The notes below the pieces were generated by a model. That model had not been told where the DNA came from, searched no databases, and worked only from the letters and a program-made list of their open reading frames with translations. From positions 21,575,583-21,639,582 of the forward strand of contig JACBWW010000008.1 of the NCBI GenBank assembly GCA_020086605.1: DNA of 64,000 nucleotides, given 5' to 3'. Source of the stretch: Lanius collurio (lineage: Eukaryota > Chordata > Aves > Passeriformes > Laniidae). Below, piece by piece: positions 53,183-64,000 of the stretch. A program made the position numbers and the translations under genes. Position 1 is the stretch's first letter. The number at the start of each line of letters is the position of its first letter.

Positions 53183-54005
53183 GCCATAGAATCATAGAAT
53201 GTTATGAGTTTGAAGTAACCTTAAACATTATTTAGTTCCAACCCCCCCTGCCATAGGCAGGGACACCTTCCAATAAACCACATTGCTCAAGGCCGTATCC
53301 AATCTGGCTTTGAACACTTGCTAGAGTTGGGGCTTCCTCAGCTTCTTTGGGCCGCCTCTTCCAGTGCCTCGCCACCCTTGCAGTAAAGAATTTCTTCCTA
53401 ATATCCAGTCTAAATTTTCCCTCTTTCAGCTTGTACACCGTACTCCTTCTCCTGTCACCACAGTTCCTGACAAAGAGTCTCTCTCCAGCTTTCCTGTAGA
53501 CCACTTCTGATACTGGAAGACTAGGACATCTCCACCTTCTGAAAGCTTCTTTTTTTGTTCTGAGGTTTCCCAACAGCGCCTTATCCATCCATGGAGGCCT
53601 CCTGGGATTTTACCTGATTTCCTTCTTTTTGGCCTGCATGGCTCCTGAGCTTGTAGCAGATCCTTGAATACCTTGAATATCAGCATTCTTGGGCCTCTCT
53701 GCCCTCCAGGGCTTTTTTCCCATTAGACTTACCAAACAGGTCCTTGAAGAAGCCATAGTTTGTTCTCCTGAAGTCCAGGGCGGTGAGTTTGCTGTGTGAC
53801 CTCCTCACTACCATGAGGATCTCAAGGTCTACCATCTGGTGGTCACTGCAGTAAAAGCTGTGTTGGAGCATCACCTTTCCCACCAGCTCCTGCCTATAGG
53901 TGAGTACAAGGTCCAGCATGACCCCTCTCTCTCCTTGTCTGATCACTTGTAAAAGGAAGACATCATTGGCATATTCAAGGAACCTTTGGGATTGCTTGTG
54001 CAATC
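53183..54005 (-). mobile_element. CR1 LINE with the reverse transcriptase deleted
   Basis: The minus-strand element starts near 54005 in the C-terminal part of the endonuclease. The frame 54003-53680 contains MLDLVLTYRQELVGKV and the SDHQMVDLEI motif, with the conserved SDH at 53847-53839, followed by TALDFRRTNYGFFKDL. Just after the endonuclease-RT linker (GCCTCCATGGATGGATAAGG on the minus strand), the text switches at about 53530-53535 straight into the 3' untranslated region (TTTAGACTGGATATTAGGAA, CAGGAAAGCTGGAGAGAGAC). It ends in a TCTATGATTCTATGG-type tail at 53183-53200. The whole reverse transcriptase domain is therefore absent. The tail is well kept, so the copy may be fairly young. 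It codes for nothing functional. Confidence 0.93.
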
Positions 54006-55173
54006 TTTGCTTTCAATACCTTGTTAGATATTTATACTCAAAAAACCCTGTGTTTTTTCAGTTTTGCATTTAATTCAAAATTACTGAAAGAGCTTACACA
54101 AGGCCTGCTTCACTGCAGAATTTTTCATTCCTTCGTGAACATGACAAAATGGGACTGAAGTGAAGCTTTTTTTCCTCCCCCTATTAACTATTTTAAAGAA
54201 TTTCAGTCTTGGATAATTAATTTGTGTCATCTTTCTCTCATTGTGCAGGTAATATTAAGTTGTACCTCAATGCAGATGGGTCTGCTGAATGTCAGGACAT
54301 GTCAGAGTTAAGATCAAGCTATTTGTTTGGATGCTGGAGCATTTTCTGAGCCTAGTCCCTGCATTGCCTTTACCTATTGCTTTTGTGGAAAAGGACTGTA
54401 GTAGTAGCACACCAAATTGTACTTTTTCTATTCTCATGTGAGTGGTCTAAAAATTATTATTATCTTCTTTCTGGATTATTCAGTATAAAAAAGAGCTTTT
54501 TAAGTGAAAAGGAATTTCAAATCTTTTAATTTTTTTGTTACAAAAGGTGTAAATGCAGTAATGAGCATCATCTTTTGAAAAGCATGAATTTTGAATAATC
54601 AGGACATAAAGACTGAAATACCATGTCTGGAGATTTTCCTTTAAAAATCATCAGAAAGGCCATTTATTTTCTTATTGAATAGAGCTTAGCAATTGTTCAG
54701 ACAACCTGAAAAGGAATTAAAATTTGTTTTAACATATGTTATGCTAGAAAAAAGCATAGCCACAGACTTATACTTACATTCAGTTAACCTGAAATTATAC
54801 TTGATTTAAGGTTTTTGATGTTTCACTAGGATCGTACATTTAAAAGTGTGCTGGCAAGGTGGAACAGAAGTTGAGAACTGCTAATTGCAAAAAATAATAT
54901 TTTATTCCTGCATGCACATGTATGATGATTGCTAAAAGAGATCTCACATATTCCTTGGTTTCCTAAGACATTGTTTTAGCCTGAGTTAAATGCAGTATCT
55001 AATTGCCAATTGCAATGCATTATGTTTATATAATATGATACTTATTTTTTCCACTTGAGTAGATAAAGTGGGTATCTATTTATATTATCATGATGTTTGA
55101 GTCAGTAGAGGCTGATTAGTTACACTGAATGCCAGCAAAAGCAAATGCAGTCTCCTGAAAAAAAATTGGCGGC
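54006..55173. other. AT-rich unique DNA, no gene seen
   Basis: No repeat family, exon or RNA gene is recognised. It lies between the CR1 deletion copy and the long hairpin. Confidence 0.6.
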
Positions 55174-55223
55174 TTTCATGGCATGTGAATGCAAATAGAC
55201 ATTTGCATTCACATGCCATGAAA
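55174..55223. repeat. Perfect 50-base hairpin with paired octamer motifs
   Basis: Bases 55174-55196 are the exact reverse complement of 55201-55223, separated only by AGAC. There is not one mismatch in 23 pairs. The inner ends are ATGCAAAT (55189-55196) and ATTTGCAT (55201-55208), the POU-family octamer in both orientations. Perfect arms with a tiny loop are unusual for an old hairpin or a microRNA precursor, and suggest a recent template-switch event copying one arm from the other. No transposon features surround it. Confidence 0.9.
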
Positions 55224-55640
55224 CAAGAAGAGAAATGTCCTGATGTTCTTCTTATATGGCCTATACACACCAGTAAAACTGCAAAATGTGAAATGCCTCT
55301 TAATTTTCTTTTTTTCTCCTTTCCCAGAGAACTAATGTTCTTGACATTGCATAACAATAAATAGAGAGACACATCCCTCAGCTGTACAGAGTATGTTATC
55401 TCCTTTTAGCAATGTACAGATGAAGTGTTACTGTGTTTGATAGAGTTCATTTGGAAGAAGAGGTTCTGCTTTGGATGAGCTGTGTTTTCCACTAATGAGT
55501 ATTTTCTATATATTGCTTCTTATGAAGAATTGATAACCTTGTAATAATCTGTTTTGACAGTATTTTTTTAGAAATATTGTGTTAAATATTTTTAGATCAT
55601 GGACATATGGATATAGTGGTGTGCGCCTTCTCTAATTATA
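55224..55640. other. AT-rich unique DNA, no gene seen
   Basis: Nothing recognisable lies between the hairpin and the candidate regulatory block that follows. Confidence 0.55.
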
Positions 55641-56260
55641 TGCATTATACAATTTGCCATTGTAGGAGACTGTTGTACCATTCTTCATTCATTTAATAAT
55701 GCTTTTGCAAATTGGCAGATAGCATTTGGGCTAAAATACACACAGAGTTTTTGCAGGAATAAAACATGCTCTGCCTTTTCTCTAGTGTAGAGCAATTTAT
55801 CAAGTAATTAGCCAACCTAATTAAATTTTTGTAGCACTAATCAAACGAATATGCTAAAATTTTCTTTGCACAGCCAGTTTGCTGTCTGCTTGCATTTAAC
55901 TTGATGGTTTGAAAGAGGCCCTACTATGTCTGCCACTCCACTTAATCACCTCATTTGCATTTTATATTGGTAAATCAAATAAAGCACCAGTAGCTTTTAG
56001 TATGATTGACTATGGTCAGGGCTGTTCAGATGGGACTTTTTCACAGAAAATTAGGCACATTTTAATATGAGTGAGTCTGTGCTTTCAACATTCAACAAAC
56101 TACATTCACTCAGCTAATTAAAAGTGCTTGTTGCTTTTTGCCGATGTATGATAGATTTATCCAGCTGGTGTGTCCATTTTCTTTTGCATAATTTCTTGAT
56201 GGAAGTTTTTATCTTTATACATAACAAGATTGTCTAAACAACACTTCAAACCAATTTGCA
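55641..56260. promoter_or_regulatory. Candidate conserved enhancer-like block (unproven)
   Basis: About 600 bases dense in homeodomain-type and POU-type words: TAATTAAATT (55818-55827), AGCTAATTAAAAG (56112-56124), CATTTGCATTTTA (55952-55964) and TTTTGCATAATTTC (56182-56195). They are set in non-repetitive sequence of mixed composition without stop-free frames. This is the most enhancer-like texture in the window. Conservation and activity are inferred, not seen. Confidence 0.33.
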
Positions 56261-59200
56261 AGAACTATATAAATAATATTTTGCAGAAGCTATTTACTTT
56301 GAAAGAAATACTCTAGCTGTTCAGCAAACTGATTAGGTTATATATTGTTTCTTTTATATCCTTCTAGAATATAAAGCCTTGCACTATGAAATTTTCAGAT
56401 TCTATTTTCACCGAGCTAGAACTCTTTCTCAAAATTGTGGGAACAGCTACTGAGGAGTATCCCTGACAATTTGTCAGAGGAGAGTTTGATACTACTTTCA
56501 AATAGGTCAAAGTTCAGACCCAAAACTTTACAGATTAAATTTTTAAAAATTAAAAAAAAGTTATTTTTATGCATAAATGAGCTTTCGTTATTTGTTGTTT
56601 TGGAAGATTCTTTACAAAGATAGAGCATTTCCCATAATGGGAATGGAATTTTTTATTTTTCTCAAGGGTGAGTAAGGACACGAGTAGAAAAACACATGGC
56701 CCAATCACTGGAAGTTCATGTATGTGCTAACAGTAGATGGGAAATGAGCTTCAACAGCATATTTCCAAGAAAAATCCATTTTTCATTAATTTTTGGGAAT
56801 AAACTAATCAGGTCTAAACTGGGAGTAGGGTAAAAACACAACAAAATTTAAGACTGGGTGATAAACAGCCTCTTTTTTTCTAGAAGAATTGAGCTCACAC
56901 AGTGTCATTACTACCTATCATATACATATCCACATACACATACATAGTCATACATATTTCATTTTCTAGAATGGCTGATACACCAAAATAGCCACTATTC
57001 CTAACATATACCCAACAAGAGACACTTTAAGTTACAAGAAAATATTTTCACATACAAATGGTAAATAGTATAAGCTTTTCCATACCTGTGCGCTCCAACA
57101 ATTATCTGGTCCAAAGAGTTGCCTGCCTTCAAGAAGCTCATCTTACCCCCTTGCTAGGGTGGTGGTGAGCCCTTGGCCAGCCATTTGGTAGATGGTGGAA
57201 TAATGACCGTTGCATCATTCCTTAAAAATTTGCTGGGCATGAGCAGCTGCTCATGACAGTCTTCCATATAGTGGAAGGGAAGGAAGGGAAGAGATTCAAC
57301 CAAGGAAACCCTAATAAAATTGTCAGAGAGGATCTAATTCAACAAAACACTTCAAAACAACTTTTTACATGGATCTAAAGCAAAATTTTCTGATGCAAAT
57401 TGCTGTACTTTTCTCTGAGGTGCCTTTAGGGCACTCAAATATTCTCTTTCGTCAATAGAGCCATGACAGAAGTAATTTAAGAGGGGGAAGAGAGTAATCT
57501 TAAACTGTCATAGGTATTTGTTAAGAAAGTATATGTCTAAATCTTTAGTCACCTGATTAGTCTCATTAATTGAAAATAAAGGCTCATATAAAGCAGGATG
57601 AATTTCTTGCATCAGGTTGTTTTGGATGGGGGCAGGAGGGAAGGAAAGAAATTGTCAAAATACATGATATAAAATAAAATACAGAAATAGCAAAGAATTA
57701 TGTAAATGTAAGGAAACCACTGTTTGCAGGTGTTCAAATAAAGACAATAGAATGTTGTACCTAACTGCAATGCATAGATCCCCTCCTTATCATTCCAAGA
57801 GCCAGACTTAAACATGAAGCTTGCATCAATCTCCAGTACTGGTTGCCCATGGTAGCTCATTATACTTTTTTTGGAAGGTTTCTCTTAAATATGCTTCTCA
57901 AAATCTCAAAATGCTAGAAAATAAGGACCAAGTTACATACTTTTCCCTGATGAAGAAAAGTGTCCTTGAACATGGAAGTCATAGTTTAGCTATGAAAAAT
58001 ACTGGAGGGGTAAAAAAGGCTCAGCAGTGGCCATACAGACCTCAAAAAGAAGCTTGAGCTGAGCCCTTGACCCACAATACATAAATGTAACAGATGTCTA
58101 AGTACTGTAATGCAGTATTAATTAAACATAGGCCAAAACCTCCTTGCTCTAAGCTCATGAGGATTATCATGATGAGAACCTGGCCTTTTTCTGGTCAAAT
58201 TCTCTCTGATCAAGAAGAAAAGCAGTAAAGCTTTGTGTATTTTGATCCCAGGCTGGAATAAAACAAGCTATATTACATCCTCAGATACAGATCATTTACC
58301 TGGGAACACCAGGTGAACTCCTTTTCCTATGCCTTACCACACCTTAGCTGATTTAGTATGCTAGCCTCGCAGGTAAACTTGAGATCTCTTGTTTCTAATA
58401 AAGCATTGTGGTGCAATACACCACCTTGAATCTGGTTTATATTTTATATCCTCATTTACATGTGTAAACAATCTTATTTGAAAAATCCTCAAAGATGCAC
58501 AGCTATCTTTCTCAGTACCTAGAGAAGAAGGCAAATAAACAGAATCAGGCTATTAAATTTTCTTGATTTGATATTCCAACTCTCTGGCCTTTTAATTGTA
58601 TTTTAATGAATTTAAATTCAACTAAATGTCATGTTCAGAATGTGAATACTTTAATCACACTAAAAATTTATTCTGAATATCTTGTGCTGCTGAATAGCAT
58701 GTTGATGTAAATTTAATGTTAATGTCAGTTGAAGACAGTGGGTTATCTCTTAATTAAAGAAAATACAAAACAAAAAAAGCACGAACCTAAGCACCAAATG
58801 CAGTATTCACTTTATCTCCAAAATTAGTGTTGCTCAATAAATCAAAAAGGACTTGTGGCATCATAAACATTACTTTTTTTCAATCTAAGAAATAAAAGAT
58901 TGACATTTTTTATTCTATCAGATAAATTATATAATTTATATATCCCCAGTTTGTGACTCTTATCCATACTAGTCTGAAAACCTAACTAAAAGCTGTTTTT
59001 ATTTTGTGTCAATTTTTTTGAGTTTAAAACCTGAATCAGAAGACTTTCTTCATAAAAACTGCTGGTATTTAAATCCTGATTCTTGGGTCTTGTATTTACT
59101 ATAAATATATAAATGAGCTACAAATACATTCTGCAAAATAATATGACATTTATTGCAACTCCCTGCTACTAAACTCATAAACACATGTGAGAGTTATGAT

Positions 59201-59599
59201 GACAGATTTCCACATTTTAGCATAATTTGAAATACATAAGGATCTCTATGAATTTCATCTCACATTTTTGTTTCTCTTATGCTACACAGTACAGTCTAAG
59301 TGCTGGTATTAATTTTCAATTATTCAGTTTATTCATTTATTATAAATTGTGAACTCCTCAGGAACTTTAAAGGATCCAGCCTTTTTAACTTTAGCTAAAG
59401 CTTTTCCTGCATCGGATTAGAAGATCATGCTTTCAGTGAGAGTCAGTTGATAATAGGAAGTTTGTTTTCTGCTCCCTTCTGCCCCATGAAACCAACCCTT
59501 TAATCCAGTTTTCACTACCAATTTCTATCCTTCCTAACAGCTGAAGATATATTTGTTTGTTTTGGAGAGTCTTTTGAGTTTATGTATGAGGAGAGGGAG
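56261..59599. other. AT-rich unique DNA, no gene seen
   Basis: It holds an imperfect (CATA)n run (56917-56957), a perfect 18-base palindrome CATGAGCAGCTGCTCATG (57238-57255) and a GGAAG-rich run (57273-57293). No transposon or exon is recognised. Confidence 0.6.
57238..57255. repeat. Perfect 18-base palindrome around an E-box
   Basis: CATGAGCAG is followed directly by CTGCTCATG. The centre is CAGCTG, an E-box. It could be a chance palindrome or a symmetric binding site. Confidence 0.8.
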
Positions 59600-59960
59600 T
59601 TAAAATTTAATTTTCTCTGCCTCTTACTCTATAATCTCTTTCTGACATATGTCTGTGTGGAGCTTGAGCTGAGCTCTGTTCTAGCTGTTTAGTGAATTAT
59701 TATCCCATGATTACCAGCGAGCACAAAGTTTGCATTAGTAAAATATTATAGGCTGAATGGCTTCACCTAAGCGGTACAGCAAGCATATTTATCAGTATCT
59801 CTGTTATCTCCCAGACCTGAATGTGTAGCACAACTGTAGTAAAAGACAAACCAACTGCTAAATTAAACACTTCAATATTCCTGTATTATTTAATGTCTGA
59901 AGGAGCTTTCAGAAATGTAACCTGTCTTGTTAATTTAAAAAATGCATATTTATTAACAAT
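59600..59960. promoter_or_regulatory. Candidate conserved noncoding element (unproven)
   Basis: The block includes GTGAATTATTATCCCATGAT, AGCACAAAGTTTGCATTAGT (SOX-like and octamer-like words) and CTTGTTAATTTAAAAAATGC. It is non-repetitive and lacks a coding frame. The evidence is texture only. Confidence 0.22.
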
Positions 59961-61944
59961 AGATATATTCCTTATCAGAATGAAATTAGTCTCCTTGTAG
60001 AAATAATATATTAGAGAATTTTGCTCCTAATATCTATGTCTGCAATTCAGGAAAAAAATGCCTTTCTACTAGTACTCAGAACAATAATTGATTTTTTTTT
60101 TACTAGAATTTTTTTTATTATAGATTTTATGCTGCAATCCAAGCTCAAGTTTACATTTGCAGTCAAATATGAAAAGCATAATTGCTGTGAGAGTTATGTG
60201 CAACTCAAATAGAGGTATAAGCCAATTCGTCTTCACGGAAGTGAATTTCTGAAAATGTCCTCCTTAGAGGAGCAACTTGCATTGCATCTTGAGCTATGCT
60301 TACCACTTGATGAGAACAAAACCAAGAGGAATTTATGCAAAGCAACACAGACTGACTCTATATGCCAAATGGCACAGTTTAAAATGTATGTGTGCTACAG
60401 GCGCACTGCAGCAGACTCTAAGCTGCATCAGCTGATCATGCATAAACAGGAACCACAGTAAGCAGCTGCTGTCAGACCTAAACAATAGCATTTTGAGCAG
60501 TTTATTTAACTGAACTAATTCTACAGAGACAACAGGTTTCTTCCTATTGTTACAGACTAGCAGCGAAGCAGAACGTCAAGCATGTCTCTCCCCAAAGGGC
60601 TCGTTTGGTCTCTTTGTGTGGCATTTATAGCATGGTCTGGTTAGTGTCAGTCTTCGCGTTATTCTCTTAAATCCTAGAATTTTACCCAGACCATTGCTAA
60701 TAAACCCAAATCTTCTCATAGAACCCATGTATATTTTCCAGCAAGTCCTGTGAAAACTTCTAAACCGTATTTAACTGTGTGGTTGTATTTCATTCCAAAT
60801 CCTTCTGCATACTACTGTCCTTTTATTCTTGATTTGCCTTCCACTTAGCCTTTTATATACACATTTTTAACATGCTTTTTTTACATAATTTTATTACTTA
60901 TGACAGTCTTTAATACATAGAGAAAAACATAGGTTCCTTGCATCAGTTATGAAGAAAAACGTAGGGATATGTCACCATGATCTTTTAAGCTAAAATAACA
61001 TTTGATATTATAGCTGCATTGATAATTTTTTTTTCTACTTTAAACATTCTTATTTCTGGATAGAAATTAGTTTATCCCAAACACAAGAAAAAGTTGAGGC
61101 ACAGCCCAGTTAGCTGGCAGAATTAGCCGTAAAAGCCACAGTCTGTTCCTGAACTGATCATAAAAAAAGTTTTCAAGCAAGCTTTTTTCCCCACTTCTGC
61201 CAGTAATTTCTCAGTAAAATGTTCTACTCTTTTCTTACCTACTAGGATGGATTTCTTATGGTCAGTACACTTTTTGAACTTTTTTATGCAAGGAAAATAG
61301 CATTGAGTTTGTATAGACCCTTAACTAACAGGATTTCTAATGACAACACTTTGAAAAATTGCAATTTCTCAATACAATTTTGATATATTATGTACACAAA
61401 TAAGAGAACATCAAAACAGTACTAACAAGAAATAAAATTAGACAAAAAAAAAAAAGTTGAAAAATATTAAAATGTAAAACTGAAGAGCATTTTCTGTCAC
61501 AAAATACCTCCTTAGAAAAAAACAAAATTTCAAGAGGTCAAACAGATTGATTGCTCATGACAAGAACAAGTTTGTTTTTTACTGTGTTTCAGGAATGCAC
61601 AGAGTACATAGTGAAACAGGAGGAGAGCTCAGCACAATGTGGGCTTGGCTTGGTATTACTTGTGTAGAGGGTACCCAGCTCCATTACTGTAGGTGGTTTA
61701 GTTTGCAGAAGATCTTAATGGACATGGTGAGCTTTGGGCTCTCAATTGCCCACAGGTCTTAAACAATTCACGTTTCTCTACATGTTGTAGTGCCTCCTGC
61801 CAAGTCTGCACCAGCTCAAGAAAGGCCATGAGCTGAAACCTTCCGCAAGAACAGAGAGAGTCAGCAAGGATTTCTGCACTCAACACTGCCCTGTTACATT
61901 GGATTCAGCAGCCCAGGCCAGGGCTCTCTATAATAGAGTAGAAA
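59961..61944. other. Unique DNA with an unassigned 68-codon frame
   Basis: The frame at 60255-60461 starts with MSSLEEQLALHLELCLPLDE. Its surroundings (about 60210-60480) are GC-richer and non-repetitive. I do not recognise it, there is no clear promoter, and it is more likely noncoding. The rest holds no repeat or gene that I can name. Confidence 0.5.
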
Positions 61945-61985
61945 CATAGAATCATAAAATTATTAAGGTTAGAAAAGACTTGTTT
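61945..61985 (-). mobile_element. Very short CR1 3' tail, minus strand
   Basis: CATAGAATCATAAAATTATT, followed by AAGGTTAGAAAAGACTTG, is the reverse complement of the CR1 terminal repeat and the bases just before it. CR1 similarity then stops, so the insert is only about 40 bases, an extreme 5' truncation. Loss of the rest by later deletion is the alternative. Confidence 0.72.
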
Positions 61986-62511
61986 ACCTTATGTTTAAAA
62001 ACTACTCTGGGATTTCATCTGTTTCTCAGCATTCTATAGTGTGGCAGCTCCAGGCTTTTGAACGTGAAAACCCCACTCAGGAGGACTATGTGTCCTTCAC
62101 CATTGTGTCATCTGTTCTTGGTGAATATCATCACAAATGTATTAAAATCCTACAGGAAGTTATAAGTTATATGTTTGGGTTTGGTTTGATTTTCTTTTGT
62201 GTTTTTTTTTTCTTTTTTAATTTAAAATACTTTAAAATTGATAGCATCATTCTCTCTTCCCCTTAGCTGCTGTAAGGAAAAAATTTCTTTTAACCTGGGA
62301 CCAGATTATTACCTTCTTCAATTATCAGATTCAGAATTCCTGAAAAATACACAATCTTCCATTCTGAGAGGTCTATGTATCAATCCATTTAAATGCATAA
62401 AATACTAAAAATCTCCTAGTATTGATATAAAGTTTTGCTTAGTGTTCTGTATTCTCCTGTAACAAAGATCATATAATTCTCTTGCATATAATTCAGTGAG
62501 AACTGTTCTGA
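61986..62511. other. Unique DNA, no gene seen
   Basis: There is a 91-codon frame at 61991-62266 that includes a T-run and has no known domain. Nothing else is recognised. Confidence 0.55.
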
Positions 62512-62584
62512 CAAAGAAATAAATAAAACAAACAAAACAAAAAAAAAACCCAAAACAAAACAAAACAAAACAAAACAAAAACAA
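62512..62584 (+). repeat. (CAAAA)n simple repeat
   Basis: The tract begins with AAATAAAACAAACAAAACAA and continues as about six clean CAAAA units. No retrocopy is evident upstream. Confidence 0.92.
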
Positions 62585-64000
62585 GCCAGAACAAATAAAA
62601 GTTCAATGATAGTATTTTATTATTAAAACTTAGTTATTTTGCCACTCTATTTTTCAGCATCAAACTTGAGTGCTGAGCACCTGGGATGGCTCTAAACTCT
62701 ATGTGAATTTTCCCATTTTCATTCAAGTGTTTGGTGTTTCTACTCACAGATATGCAGTCTGTATTCACACGTACATTCAGCTTCATTATTGACATATTCA
62801 CATTTCATTTTAAGTTCCTATTTGATAATTATTTTTTTTTAAATTCCTTACAGATTCTACCTCACATATATACAAAGGGGAACACGAGGCATAAACTGGG
62901 CTTTATTTCTTAGCTCTGTCTGCACAGAGTGCAAGCGTATGTGTGTGCAGGTGTTTCCTGGGGTTCCCAGGAGGCAGCTGCCGAGGAGCTTTGTGGCTGT
63001 GTCACGGCCTGGGTCTGACCCTGGAGCTCCAGGCAGCAACAGAGCTCCCAGCTCAAGGAGACACAGCACCAAGCATCAAACTGAAACCAAATTACACTTC
63101 AGCAGCCTCACCTGAAGCTAAAGACTTCAACTCATTTGGAAGAGTTTTAGCAAAGTGACCATTGACCTACTTTTCTGTTTAGAAGTTCTGAATGTATATA
63201 TAACAAATGTTTCTCAACCTTAACGTGTTTTGATATTAATAATAAGCACTCTAATTACAGAACTTTTTTGAGAAAGAGGCTTCTTGCTTCCCTTGTCTGA
63301 GGAAAGGCAGAGGTCAACAAATGTAGAGGTAAAGAGATAAATAATACTTATTGTATACCTCTTCTCTCTTCAGAGAAGATACTTTTGGGATGATGCAGCC
63401 CCAGGTACAGGAGCAAGCTCATAGCTCCTCTCAACCCATTCAAGTGTGGCAACCAGTATGTAATTGTTGTGTGAGGTAGTGAAGTACATACAATGGCAAA
63501 ATTGCAAGCCATGCATGTCACATGCATGCACACACTCTGCTACTGAAAACAGAGTTTGTTGGATTTATACTGCTTTTTGCAATGGCATTATTATTGTCTG
63601 CAGCAGTGCAAGTGTTCTGTCTTAATGATGGAGTCAGCTGAGTTAGTCCAGCAGAGCACCATGTTAATACCTGCATGTTCCTGCATGTCATGTCTGTTTG
63701 GGGCCATTAATACAGCAGTACACAGGGCAGATATAGCTTGAAATATTAGGACAGATTGTAGTAGCAGCAGAATGATACCAACAGCTTTTAATAACTTGTT
63801 CTGGGCTTATTTAAGAGAAGAAAAGAGAAGAATCTCTAACTAATCTTAGTTAGAGCCTAACCAGGAATGAAAGAGTTGACAGGATATTTTTGACTTTCAC
63901 ATAAGTCAAGAGGCTGAGGTGAGTACAAGACCCTGGCAGAGCCTTGGAACAATATGCTCACTCATTTGCAATATAAACTGTTCTGCTCTCACTAAGAGGC
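62585..64000. other. Unique DNA with a GC-rich patch, no gene seen
   Basis: The patch at about 62895-63120 is rich in G and C, with the palindrome CCTGGAGCTCCAGG near 63019-63032, and gives overlapping 71-codon frames on both strands that match nothing. The remainder is AT-rich without a recognisable repeat. A small stem CTAACTA/TAGTTAG lies near 63837-63854. Confidence 0.5.

Noticed and set aside
1..64000. tRNA, snRNA and CRISPR searches by eye
   Set aside because: No GGTTCRANYCC box with a matching A box, no U1/U2/U6-like start, and no regularly spaced direct repeats were found on either strand.

Overview
This window looks like AT-rich, gene-poor vertebrate nuclear DNA, almost certainly from a bird. 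Every dispersed repeat I recognise is of avian type: CR1 LINE fragments, four with large internal or 5' losses, including copies with ATTCTATG-type 3' tails; and one LTR of the kind common in bird ERVL-related endogenous retroviruses. No mammalian Alu or L1 and no prokaryotic gene organisation is seen. The exact species cannot be told from the sequence.

No protein-coding exon can be supported. Open reading frames are short (178 codons at most). The longest ones lie inside, or antisense to, CR1 copies; the rest match no family I know and have no convincing splice context. The window is best read as an intergenic desert or the inside of a very long intron. I also see no tRNA, rRNA, snRNA, CRISPR array or operon.

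Layout. 1-14 kb: AT-rich unique DNA with three long palindromes (3295-3329, 4633-4654, 9426-9445), a short CR1 3' end (10343-10452) and a probable ancient MIR/CORE-SINE-like remnant (12892-12985). 14-31 kb: a minus-strand CR1 fragment (14036-14505), then mostly unique DNA with some stretches whose composition resembles conserved noncoding DNA, and an unclassified GC-rich patch (29895-30275). 31-33 kb: the longest CR1, plus strand, about 1.9 kb, with a decayed reverse transcriptase. 33-44 kb: unique AT-rich DNA and a CA microsatellite (43696-43730). 44.2-45.4 kb: a plus-strand CR1 with an internal deletion across its catalytic motif. 47.4-48.7 kb: a G-quadruplex-type G-rich run and a probable solo ERVL-type LTR on the minus strand. 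53.2-54.0 kb: a minus-strand CR1 whose endonuclease end is joined directly to its 3' untranslated end. 55-60 kb: a perfect 50-base hairpin built around two inverted octamer motifs, followed by a homeodomain-site-rich stretch that may be an enhancer. 60-64 kb: a tiny CR1 tail, a (CAAAA)n tract and a second GC-rich patch.

The most interesting item is the hairpin at 55174-55223, with 23-base perfect arms and a four-base loop. Conservation, expression and repeat-family names were not computed. Repeat calls rest on remembered family consensus features, and the conserved-element calls are only hypotheses.
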